Assembly (NCBI RefSeq): GCF_001905385.1
Contig: NZ_LIPF01000001.1
Span: forward strand, 62,001 to 126,000
Source: Streptomyces sp. CB02414
GTDB lineage: Bacteria > Actinomycetota > Actinomycetes > Streptomycetales > Streptomycetaceae
DNA: 64,000 nucleotides
Direction: 5' to 3'
Part shown: positions 56,990-63,841 of the stretch, piece after piece
Position numbering within the stretch: the stretch's first letter is position 1
Layout of the letters: every line of letters starts with the position of its first letter
The notes under the pieces: model-generated
What the model saw: the letters and a program-made list of their open reading frames with translations, nothing else
Told to the model about the DNA's origin: nothing
Database searches by the model: none
Translations under genes and position numbers: made by a program

Positions 56990-57873
56990 GCGCCACCACC
57001 GCCGTACGCCCCGCCGCCACCGGCGCCACCACCGACAAGCCCGTACGGGCCCGCCGCAAGGCGGGCGCCGGCCTGGGCCTGGTCGCCTGGCTGGCCGGCA
57101 TCGTCTTCTTCCTGCCCATCGCCTGGATGGCCCTGACCTCCTTCCACTCGGAGGAGGACGCCGCCACCAACCCGCCGTCCTTCGCGGCCTCCCTCACCCT
57201 GGACGGCTACCGCGAGTTCTTCGGCGCGGACGGCGGCGCGAGCCCCTGGCCCGCGCTGATCAACTCGGCGGTCGCGTCGGTCGCCTCGACCCTCCTCGTT
57301 CTGGTCCTGGCCCTGCCCGCGGCGTACGCCCTCTCGATCCGCCCGGTGAAGAAGTGGACGGACGTCCTCTTCTTCTTCCTCTCCACCAAGATGCTGCCGG
57401 TGGTGGCGGGCCTGCTGCCGATCTACCTGTTCGCCAAGAACACCGACATGCTGGACAACATCTGGCTGCTGGTCATCCTCTACACCTCGATGAACCTGCC
57501 GATCGCGGTCTGGATGATGCAGTCCTTCCTGGCCGAGGTCCCGGTCGCGATCATCGAGGCGGCCCGGGTGGACGGCGCGAAACTGCCGACCATCCTCGCC
57601 CGGGTGGTCGCCCCGATCGCCCTGCCCGGCATCGCCGCGACCTCCCTGATCTGCTTCATCTTCAGCTGGAACGAACTGCTCTTCGCCCGGGTGCTGACGG
57701 GCGTGGTCGCCGAGACCGCCCCCGTCTTCCTGACCGGCTTCATCACCAGCCAGGGCCTGTTCCTGGCCAAGGTGTGCGCCGCGTCGCTCGTCATCTCCCT
57801 GCCGGTGCTCGCCGCGGGGTTCGCCGCCCAGGACAAACTGGTCCAGGGCCTGTCGTTGGGAGCCGTGAAATGA
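56986..57873 (+). CDS. polyol/sugar ABC transporter permease (MalG/SmoG type)
   Basis: A 295-residue permease with six predicted helices and the EAA loop VAIIEAARVDGAKLPTILAR. The C-terminal part FAAQDKLVQGLSLGAVK is typical of the MtlG/SmoG branch, which takes up sorbitol, mannitol or related polyols. Overlaps of four bases with both neighbours show a single translational unit. The dehydrogenase that follows would oxidise the imported polyol. Confidence 0.93.
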   Translation: MSATTAVRPAATGATTDKPVRARRKAGAGLGLVAWLAGIVFFLPIAWMALTSFHSEEDAATNPPSFAASLTLDGYREFFGADGGASPWPALINSAVASVASTLLVLVLALPAAYALSIRPVKKWTDVLFFFLSTKMLPVVAGLLPIYLFAKNTDMLDNIWLLVILYTSMNLPIAVWMMQSFLAEVPVAIIEAARVDGAKLPTILARVVAPIALPGIAATSLICFIFSWNELLFARVLTGVVAETAPVFLTGFITSQGLFLAKVCAASLVISLPVLAAGFAAQDKLVQGLSLGAVK

Positions 57874-58859
57874 AGGCCGCCGTCATCGAGTCCGTGGGCC
57901 GTGCCGTCGTCACCGAGGTCCCCGACCCGACGCCAGGGCCGCGCGAGGTCGTCGTCGAGGTCGCCGCCTGCGGCCTGTGCGGCACCGACCTGCACATCCT
58001 CCAGGGCGAGTTCGCGCCCAAGCTCCCGATCGTGCCGGGCCACGAGTTCGCCGGCGAGGTGGTCGGCGTCGGAGCCCAGGTCACGGAGGTGGCGGTCGGC
58101 GACCAGGTGGCCGTCGACCCGTCCCTCTACTGCTACGAATGCCGCTACTGCCGCACCGGCCACAACAACCTCTGCGAACGCTGGGCGGCCATCGGCGTCA
58201 CCACGGCGGGCGGCGCGGCACAGTACGCGGTGGCACCCGTCGCGAACTGCGTGAAGCTCCCGGAGCACGTCCGCACCCAGGACGCCGCCCTGATCGAACC
58301 CCTGTCCTGCGCCGTCCGCGGCTACGACGTCCTCCAGTCCCGCCTCGGCGCCCACGTCCTGATCTACGGCTCCGGCACGATGGGCCTGATGATGCTGGAG
58401 CTGGCCAAGCGCACCGGCGCCGCGAGCGTGGACGTGGTGGACCTCAACCCGGCCCGCCTGGAGACCGCCCGCGGCCTGGGCGTCTCGGCCTCGGCCGCGA
58501 CCCCCGACGAACTGGACCGCCCCCAGGGCTGGGACCTGGTCATCGACGCCACCGGCAACGCCGCGGCCATCCAGGACGGCCTGGACCGCGTCGCCAAGGC
58601 CGGCACCTTCCTCCAGTTCGGCGTCGCCGACTACGCGACCCGGGTACAGATCGACCCGTACCGCATCTACAACCAGGAGATCACCATCACCGGTTCGATG
58701 GCGGTCCTGCACAGCTACGAACGCGCGGCCGAGCTGTTCGCGAACGGTGTCCTGGACCCGGACGTCTTCATCAGCGACCGCATCGAGCTGGCCCGCTATC
58801 CGGAGGCGCTGGAGCAGTTCGCGGCGGGGGTGGGCCGCAAGATCGTGGTCGTGCCGTGA
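57870..58859 (+). CDS. zinc-dependent polyol dehydrogenase (medium-chain type)
   Basis: A 329-residue medium-chain zinc dehydrogenase. Catalytic zinc ligands are in VAACGLCGTDLHIL (Cys) and VPGHEFAGEVVGVG (His-Glu). The four structural-zinc cysteines lie in LYCYECRYCRTGHNNLCERW. The NAD Rossmann loop is VLIYGSGTMGLMMLELAK. This fits sorbitol, xylitol or threitol/arabitol dehydrogenases. The ATG overlaps the permease stop (ATGA), making it the last gene of the polyol operon. The preferred polyol is unknown. Confidence 0.9.
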   Translation: MKAAVIESVGRAVVTEVPDPTPGPREVVVEVAACGLCGTDLHILQGEFAPKLPIVPGHEFAGEVVGVGAQVTEVAVGDQVAVDPSLYCYECRYCRTGHNNLCERWAAIGVTTAGGAAQYAVAPVANCVKLPEHVRTQDAALIEPLSCAVRGYDVLQSRLGAHVLIYGSGTMGLMMLELAKRTGAASVDVVDLNPARLETARGLGVSASAATPDELDRPQGWDLVIDATGNAAAIQDGLDRVAKAGTFLQFGVADYATRVQIDPYRIYNQEITITGSMAVLHSYERAAELFANGVLDPDVFISDRIELARYPEALEQFAAGVGRKIVVVP

Positions 58860-58863
58860 CCGT

Positions 58864-58945
58864 ATAGCCCGTCCGGCGCTTGAGGACGAGGCCGTCCAGG
58901 CCGAAAGCGGGGGTCTGGGGGCGGCAGCCCCCAGGGACGGGAAGG
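58864..58945. repeat. dispersed Streptomyces repeat after the polyol operon
   Basis: It contains GCCCGTCCGGCGCTTGAGG and then GGGGGTCTGGGGGCGGC-AGCCCCCAGGG, a hairpin-forming unit commonly seen at gene ends in Streptomyces genomes. Placed just after the dehydrogenase stop, it probably serves as the operon terminator. Confidence 0.75.
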
Positions 58946-59007
58946 GAAGGGGCGGCGGGGGCGAAAACCCCTGGGCCCCCCACCCGCACCCCTCCTACGA
59001 TTCCCGC

Positions 59008-59253
59008 ATGCCCAAACCGAACGGCTTCGCCTACACCGCAACCGCGACCGGCACCGTCCACATCACCCACCACAACCACCCCGCCACCACCCTCAACGGC
59101 TCCCGAGCCGCCCGCTTCCTCCAGGAGGTCACAGCAGGCGACCCCCAGCTGGTCATGGCCCGCTGGACGGGCAACTACAAACACGGAAACGAACGCACGG
59201 CCCGCAACCACCCCCGCAACAACCCCCGGAACAACCCCCGGCCCCGCCGCTGA
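59008..59253 (+). CDS. small basic hypothetical protein with Asn-Asn-Pro-Arg repeats
   Basis: An 81-residue protein that I do not recognise by function. The first 55 residues (FAYTATATGTVHITHHNHPA, RAARFLQEVTAGDPQLVMAR) look folded and resemble small conserved Streptomyces proteins of unknown role. The C-terminus carries RNNP repeats (RNHPRNNPRNNPRPRR) and is strongly basic. There is no clear ribosome site before ATG 59008. It precedes the TerD gene on the same strand by 55 bases. Confidence 0.6.
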   Translation: MPKPNGFAYTATATGTVHITHHNHPATTLNGSRAARFLQEVTAGDPQLVMARWTGNYKHGNERTARNHPRNNPRNNPRPRR

Positions 59254-59308
59254 CCCGATTGGCCCCCGGGTAAGGGAACGGTAAAACGCCCTCGCTCGTT
59301 CACCCGGC

Positions 59309-60544
59309 ATGACAGCTATGACCCCCGGCTCGAACATCCCCCTCTCCGCCGCCCGCGTGACGGTGGACGTCGCCGCGCCCGTGCGGCTCGACGTATCGGG
59401 CCTGCTGCTCACCGCCGACGGCAAGGTGCGCTCCGACGACGACTTCATCTTCTACAACCAGCCCACCGGCCAGGGCGTGACGTACCGCTCCGGCGGCGGC
59501 ACCGCCCCGGACGCGATCGTGGTGGACACCGCCGCCGTCCCGGCGGGCATCGAGAAGATCGTCGTGACCGCCAGCCCGGACGCCGCCGGCCAGTCCTTCC
59601 AGGGCATCGAGCCCACCGCCACCATCCGCAACGCGGACGACAACTCCGTCCTCGCCACCTTCACCCCGCCGCAGCTCGGCACCGAGACCGCACTGGTCAT
59701 CGTGGAGGTCTACCTGCGCAACGGCGCCTGGAAGGCCCGCGCGGTCGGCCAGGGCTACGCGAACGGCCTGGCCGGCATCGCCACCGACTTCGGTGTCACG
59801 GTGGAGGAGCCGGCCACCCCGGCCCAGCCCGCCGCGCCCGCACAGCCCGCGCCCCCGGCGCGCTCGCACGCGGCCACTCCTCCGCCCCCGCCCGCCGCCG
59901 CGCCGACGATGCCCTCCGCTCCCCCCGCCGCTCCGGCCGCCCCGCCGGCCCCGGCGCCGGGCAGCGGCAAGATCAACCTCGACAAGGGCCGGGTCAGCCT
60001 CCAGAAGAACCAGACCGTCTCCCTGGTCAAGGGCGGCCGCCCGGTGCTCTCGCAGGTCAAGATGGGCCTCGGCTGGGAGCCGGCGTACCGCGGCAAGGAC
60101 ATCGACCTCGACGCCTCGGTCATCGCCTACGGCCCGCAGCGCAACCACATCGACAGCTGCTACTTCGGCAAGCTGTCCATCGTCGGCGGCGCGATCAAGC
60201 ACTCCGGTGACAACCTGACCGGCGAGGGCGGCGGTGACGACGAGGTGATCACCGTCGACCTGGGCCGGCTCCCGCAGGAGGTCAGCGGTCTGGTCTTCAC
60301 GGTGAACTCGTTCTCCGGGCAGAAGTTCACCGAGGTCGCCAAGGCGTACTGCCGCCTCCTGGACGCCGCGACCGGCGAGGAGCTGGTCCGCTTCGACCTC
60401 ACCAGCGCCGAGCCGCAGACCGGCGTGATGATGGCGAAGCTGATCCGGCAGTACTCCGGGGAATGGGAGATGACCGCCATGGGCGAGTTCGTGAAGTCCC
60501 GCACGGTCCGGGGCATGGTGAAGCCGGCGGCGAAGGCGCTGTAG
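59309..60544 (+). CDS. tandem TerD-domain protein (tellurium resistance / stress family)
   Basis: A 411-residue cytoplasmic protein with two TerD domains joined by a Pro/Ala linker (about residues 170-225, runs of PPPPPAAAP). The first domain contains the Ca2+-site region VRSDDDFIFYNQPT, and the second has KMGLGWEPAYRGKDIDLDAS, with a calcium-type Asp cluster, and IVGGAIKHSGDNLTGEGGGD. TerD proteins of Streptomyces act in calcium-dependent stress responses and development. ATG 59309 is used; ATG 59318 is three codons later. No other ter genes are adjacent here. Confidence 0.9.
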   Translation: MTAMTPGSNIPLSAARVTVDVAAPVRLDVSGLLLTADGKVRSDDDFIFYNQPTGQGVTYRSGGGTAPDAIVVDTAAVPAGIEKIVVTASPDAAGQSFQGIEPTATIRNADDNSVLATFTPPQLGTETALVIVEVYLRNGAWKARAVGQGYANGLAGIATDFGVTVEEPATPAQPAAPAQPAPPARSHAATPPPPPAAAPTMPSAPPAAPAAPPAPAPGSGKINLDKGRVSLQKNQTVSLVKGGRPVLSQVKMGLGWEPAYRGKDIDLDASVIAYGPQRNHIDSCYFGKLSIVGGAIKHSGDNLTGEGGGDDEVITVDLGRLPQEVSGLVFTVNSFSGQKFTEVAKAYCRLLDAATGEELVRFDLTSAEPQTGVMMAKLIRQYSGEWEMTAMGEFVKSRTVRGMVKPAAKAL

Positions 60545-60592
60545 GCAGCCGGGTGGGGCGTTCCGCACGCGGAGCGCCCCACGAACCGTGGT

Positions 60593-61168
60593 CTACGCCC
60601 GCAGCCCGTCCCACACCAGCGACAGATACCGGCGTACCGACACCGGCTCTCCGTCCTCCCCGTCGCTCGCCCCGGCCGCCGTGGCCACCCCGTGCACCAG
60701 CCGCAGCACCTCGATCGGCTCCACGTCCCGCCGCAGCGCCCCCGCCTCCTGCGCCGCCCGCACCAGCCGGCCGGCCGCGTCGCGCAGACAGTCGCCGCAC
60801 GCCGTGTCCACCGTCGAGCCCCCGGCGGTGACGGCGGTGCCGAGCAGCGCCTTCATCCCGCGGACCTGGATCATTCCAGCGGCCAGCTCCTCCAGCCACT
60901 CCCGCAGCGCCTCGCCCGGCGCCCGCTCGGCCGCGACGACGTCCGCCCGCGCCGCGATCGCCTCGATCCGGTCGAGGTAGGCGGCCTCCAACAGAGCCTG
61001 CCGTGTCGGGAAGTGCCGGTACAGCGTGCCGGTCCCGACGCCCGCGCGCTTGGCGATGTCGTCCAGGGAAGCACCCTCACCGTGCTCGGCGAAGGCCGCC
61101 GCCGCGACCTCCAGCAGCCGCTCACGGTTGCGGCGGGCATCCGCGCGCATGGCCCTGACCTGCGCCAT
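60593..61168 (-). CDS. TetR-family transcriptional regulator
   Basis: A 191-residue TetR-type repressor. The DNA-binding part at residues 8-55 reads ADARRNRERLLEVAAAAFAE and ASLDDIAKRAGVGTGTLYRH, with the usual FPTRQALLEA helix after. The C-terminal ligand domain is typical (SBP-like TetR_C_33 group; KALLGTAVTAGGS). The start ATG 61168 has GGGAG about 10 bases upstream; reading further 5' gives no homologous sequence. It converges with the TerD gene and is divergent from a small membrane protein gene, a plausible target. Confidence 0.9.
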   Translation of the reverse strand: MAQVRAMRADARRNRERLLEVAAAAFAEHGEGASLDDIAKRAGVGTGTLYRHFPTRQALLEAAYLDRIEAIAARADVVAAERAPGEALREWLEELAAGMIQVRGMKALLGTAVTAGGSTVDTACGDCLRDAAGRLVRAAQEAGALRRDVEPIEVLRLVHGVATAAGASDGEDGEPVSVRRYLSLVWDGLRA

Positions 61169-61286
61169 CCCACTACTCCCTGCACACCGGGGTCTTCCGC
61201 CGAACCTTACCGCGCGCCCGTGCGCCGCCGCCCGGCCCGCACGAACGGAGGGAACCACTCCGCTCCGGCGGGTCTCCTGTCCAGGG

Positions 61287-61760
61287 ATGACTGCCTTGCT
61301 GATGTTGCTGTTCGTGCTGTACGCGGTCGGCGGATGGATCGCGGTCCTCGTGACCTTCGGCTACCTGCTGGGCGCGCTCGCGCGCACCCGGCCGGTGGAC
61401 CTGATGCGCGACGAGGGGCCGCGGGCGGTGCGACTGCTGTTCCCGACACCCGCCTACCTGCGCCTGGACCGGATCGCGACCCTGTGCCTGGTCCTCTTCG
61501 ACCTGTGGGTGGTGTCCCTGATCCTGCTCCTCGGTCAGGACGGCGTCTTCACCGAGGACTGGATGGGCGACGCACGCATGATGGACACCACCGCCGCCTC
61601 CTACCAGGACGACGCCGTCCACGGTCTGCTCACCGTCATGTGGTGGACGAGCGGCGTCGCGGTCCTCTTCCGCTGGTGGACGGCTGCGGTGGCGCAGCTC
61701 TGTGTCCTGTCGGCGGCGGCCTGGTGGGTCGCCTCCTTCGAGACGTGGTGGAGCGGCTGA
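61287..61760 (+). CDS. small membrane protein, function unknown
   Basis: A 157-residue protein with about four hydrophobic segments (LLMLLFVLYAVGGWIAVLVT, YLRLDRIATLCLVLFDLWVV, LLTVMWWTSGVAVLFRWWTA, VAQLCVLSAAAWWVASF). I do not recognise a family. It lies 118 bases from the divergent TetR gene and 24 bases from the convergent Ro60 gene end. It may be regulated by the TetR protein. Confidence 0.68.
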   Translation: MTALLMLLFVLYAVGGWIAVLVTFGYLLGALARTRPVDLMRDEGPRAVRLLFPTPAYLRLDRIATLCLVLFDLWVVSLILLLGQDGVFTEDWMGDARMMDTTAASYQDDAVHGLLTVMWWTSGVAVLFRWWTAAVAQLCVLSAAAWWVASFETWWSG

Positions 61761-61784
61761 CGCCCGGGACGCCGCGTTCGCGGG

Positions 61785-63368
61785 TCAGGCCGCCCAGGGC
61801 CAGTCGGCGTCCCGGGCGGCTTCGAGCAGCGGAACCATCCGGAACGCCGCGTCCGACAGGCCGCCGAAGGTGTGCCGGTTCGCCTTGCCCGACGGGCCGT
61901 GGCCCGCCCGGTACCCGGCGAGGTTCCAGGTGTAGACCGGAACGTGTGCGGGGACCTGCTCGGTCGGGTCGCCGTGCCGGTTGTGCGCGTACTGCTCGTC
62001 GGTGACGATCAGCACCCGGTCGTGCCCCTTGTAGTGCCGGCGGACCGCGTCGGTCGTGTCGGTGCCGCCGAGGTCACCGAAGCGCTCCAGGACCTTCAGG
62101 ACCGACTCGCCCTCGCGGTACTTCACACGGTTGCTCGACGTACCGAACTCGACGAGGTCCGCGTCGGCCGCCCGCAGCGCGAACGCCGTGCCGAAGACCG
62201 CCGCCGCGTCGGCCCGGGTGAGCTCCGAGCGGTCCGACATCCGCGAGTAGAACATCGAGCCGGAGCGGTCCACGAGGACGAGCGTCCGGCCGGGCAGCGC
62301 GGGAACGTTGGCCAGCGAGTGCCCGAGCGCCTGCTCCAGCGGGTACGACCAGCGCAGCGACGGCGCGTGCCGGTACGCGGCGAGGTAGCGGAAGGGGAAC
62401 TGCCGCGACCGCGCCACCTCGGCCGGGTCGCTGATCCGCGCCGCCACCCGGGCCGCGACCTCGTCCGAGACCCCGGCCTCGTCGAAGTTGCGGAGGTTTC
62501 GCAGCAGCGCCATAACCCCCATGGACGGGATCACGGCCTCCCAGGCCGCCTTGTCCATCGACCCCTGGAGCCAGCCGGCCAGCATCTCCCAGGTGACGCC
62601 CGCCGCCGCCAGCCGCTCGGCACCGTCGGGCGCCGTGACGACCGCTCGCCGCTCCTGGACGGGCAGCGCCATCAGCTCCCGGTGCGCCGTGAGGACACGG
62701 TTCGAGGCGGGCGGCACCGCGGTGTCCGGGTTGTGGCGGCGGTCCAGCGCGTACTGGAACAGCTCGCCCTGCCACGGCTTGTCCGGGTCCGGCGCCGCGT
62801 GCACCAGGTTGAGGATGTCGCCGAAGCGGTAGCCCTTGGACGCGGTGTCGTACTTCAGCAGCGACTTGCCGTGGTAGAGCCGCCGTACGGCGTCGGCGAT
62901 CCCCCGCTTGACCGGCTTGGGCACGGCACGCCCGTACGTCGACGTCCAGTACGCGAGCAGCTCGCCGGGCTCGTCGGGCCGCTGGAGGACGGAGGCGACG
63001 ACCTGCCGGTTCGTCGGTCCGCCGGTGGCGCCGGCGTCGAGGCGGGCCGCGACGTACTCGACGGCGCCGACGATCGAGGCGGTGCGCAGGTTGCCCTCGC
63101 CGCGCAGCCAGCCGAGCAGGCCGGCCGTCCAGGCCGGGTCGGAGACCGCGAGTTCGCGCACGAGCGTGGCGAACCGGTCGTCGCGGGCGGCGCCGGACTC
63201 GTAGAAGGTCTGCTGCGACACGAAGTTCGCGACCGACAGCAGAAAAAGCTCGGAGCGCGCGTCGCGCTCGTGGCCCCGGCCGCCCTCGTAGGTGCGCAGT
63301 ACGCGGCCCGTCGACGTCACGCGCGAGGTGGGCTGCGCCTTCGCGGCCTTGGTGTTGAAACGCGCCAT
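61785..63368 (-). CDS. Ro60 / TROVE-domain RNA-binding protein (Rsr ortholog)
   Basis: A 527-residue Ro60 ortholog. The TROVE domain of helical repeats covers about residues 10-340 (VTSTGRVLRTYEGGRGHERD, AVPKPVKRGIADAVRRLYHG, IPSMGVMALLRNLRNFDEAG). The C-terminal von Willebrand A domain has an intact MIDAS (LVLVDRSGSMFYSRMS, GGTDTTDAVRR, LIVTDEQYAHNR). Ro60 rings bind the ends of misfolded RNAs through the central hole and bind Y RNAs on the outer surface; in Deinococcus a Y RNA tethers Ro60 to PNPase for RNA decay. I start at ATG 63368 (MARFNTKAAK). The three Y RNA genes lie directly upstream on the same strand, which is decisive for its role. Confidence 0.94.
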   Translation of the reverse strand: MARFNTKAAKAQPTSRVTSTGRVLRTYEGGRGHERDARSELFLLSVANFVSQQTFYESGAARDDRFATLVRELAVSDPAWTAGLLGWLRGEGNLRTASIVGAVEYVAARLDAGATGGPTNRQVVASVLQRPDEPGELLAYWTSTYGRAVPKPVKRGIADAVRRLYHGKSLLKYDTASKGYRFGDILNLVHAAPDPDKPWQGELFQYALDRRHNPDTAVPPASNRVLTAHRELMALPVQERRAVVTAPDGAERLAAAGVTWEMLAGWLQGSMDKAAWEAVIPSMGVMALLRNLRNFDEAGVSDEVAARVAARISDPAEVARSRQFPFRYLAAYRHAPSLRWSYPLEQALGHSLANVPALPGRTLVLVDRSGSMFYSRMSDRSELTRADAAAVFGTAFALRAADADLVEFGTSSNRVKYREGESVLKVLERFGDLGGTDTTDAVRRHYKGHDRVLIVTDEQYAHNRHGDPTEQVPAHVPVYTWNLAGYRAGHGPSGKANRHTFGGLSDAAFRMVPLLEAARDADWPWAA

Positions 63369-63412
63369 GGTGAATTCCCCCGAATTCTCTTCGGCGGGAT
63401 GGCGCGGCGGAA

Positions 63413-63559
63413 GGTGGGTGCCCGAGGTCGGGATCGGCGACGGGAACATTCGGATGCTCTGCCGTTTGAGCTACACCGACCCGAAGTCGATGACGGGATT
63501 CGAACCCGCAACCGTCCGATCAAAGGAAGTATCCGCTGCCTGCGCACCGGGCACCCACC
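63413..63559 (-). ncRNA. Y RNA 3, YrlA type with permuted tRNA-like module
   Basis: Closest to the Ro60 start. The two ends, GGTGGGTGCCCG (63559-63548) and CGGGCACCCACC (63424-63413), pair perfectly over 12 bp. Next to the 5' arm is GTGCGCAGGC (63547-63538), shared by all three RNAs, then an upper stem with one A-C mismatch and the shared TACTTC. The head is tRNA-like but permuted: T arm GCGGG-TTCGAAT-CCCGT (63509-63493), then acceptor arms CATCGAC/GTCGGTG joined by a 5-base TTCGG loop (63492-63474), then D arm GCTC-AAACGGCA-GAGC (63471-63456). About 147 nt. This matches published YrlA RNAs. Confidence 0.88.
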
Positions 63560-63569
63560 AGTTGCCGCG

Positions 63570-63642
63570 CCTCCCGAGTTCAAGTCGGCCGCGGCGTCTG
63601 ATTCGATCACAACGAAGTAGCCGCGGCCTGCGCACCGGGAGG
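63570..63642 (-). ncRNA. Y RNA 2, short form without tRNA-like module
   Basis: Outer stem CCTCCCG (63642-63636) and CGGGAGG (63576-63570); then GTGCGCAGGC (63635-63626) on the 5' side and GACTTGAACT on the 3' side form the conserved asymmetric internal loop. The upper stem is GGCCGCGGC/GCCGCGGCC (63628-63620 and 63595-63587), 9 bp perfect. The loop contains the shared TACTTC and a small TTCG/CGAA hairpin, but no T or D arm. About 73 nt. It is only 10 bases from Y RNA 3 and 17 from Y RNA 1, so processing from one transcript is likely. Confidence 0.83.
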
Positions 63643-63659
63643 TGCGTGAAGTTCTGGGT

Positions 63660-63795
63660 GTCCAGAGTTCAGGTCGGCGGAACCGACAAGGTGCTCTAAC
63701 CCCTGAGCTACACCGGCGCGTTGTGCCGGTGACGGGACTCGAACCCGTGGCCGCCCCATTATGAGTGGAAGTAGGTCCTGCCTTCGCACCTGGAC
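63660..63795 (-). ncRNA. Y RNA 1, YrlA type with permuted tRNA-like module
   Basis: Outer stem GTCCAG (63795-63790) with CTGGAC (63665-63660); conserved GTGCGAAGGC (63789-63780) opposite GACCTGAACT; upper stem GGCAGGACC/GGTTCCGCC (63782-63774 and 63684-63676) with a single A-C mismatch at the same place as in Y RNA 3. The tRNA-like head has T arm ACGGG-TTCGAGT-CCCGT (63748-63732), then acceptor arms CACCGGC and GCCGGTG joined by a 7-base loop (63731-63711), then D arm GCTC-AGGGGTTA-GAGC (63708-63693). There is no anticodon arm; the Ro60-binding stem takes its place. About 136 nt. Confidence 0.88.
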
Positions 63796-63802
63796 GTTCA
63801 TC

Positions 63803-63808
63803 ACTCTA
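63803..63808 (-). promoter_or_regulatory. -10 element for the Y RNA transcript
   Basis: TAGAGT on the minus strand ends seven bases before the first base of the Y RNA 1 outer stem (63795), the spacing expected for transcription starting at the RNA 5' end. No good -35 was found 17-18 bases upstream. Confidence 0.5.
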
Positions 63809-63821
63809 AAAGGGCGGCCAC

Positions 63822-63835
63822 CGCTCGGGCGAGCG
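63822..63835 (-). terminator. small hairpin after the PhoX gene
   Basis: CGCTCG and CGAGCG pair around a 2-base (or 4-base) loop just after the phosphatase stop. It separates that gene from the Y RNA promoter. Confidence 0.45.
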
Positions 63836-63841
63836 AATTAA

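Noticed and set aside
63456..63748. tRNA genes or tRNA pseudogenes, suggested by T-arm and D-arm sequences
   Set aside because: The arms are in reversed order with the acceptor stem closed by a short loop, no anticodon arm is present, and paired outer stems surround each unit. This fits YrlA-type Y RNAs, not tRNAs.
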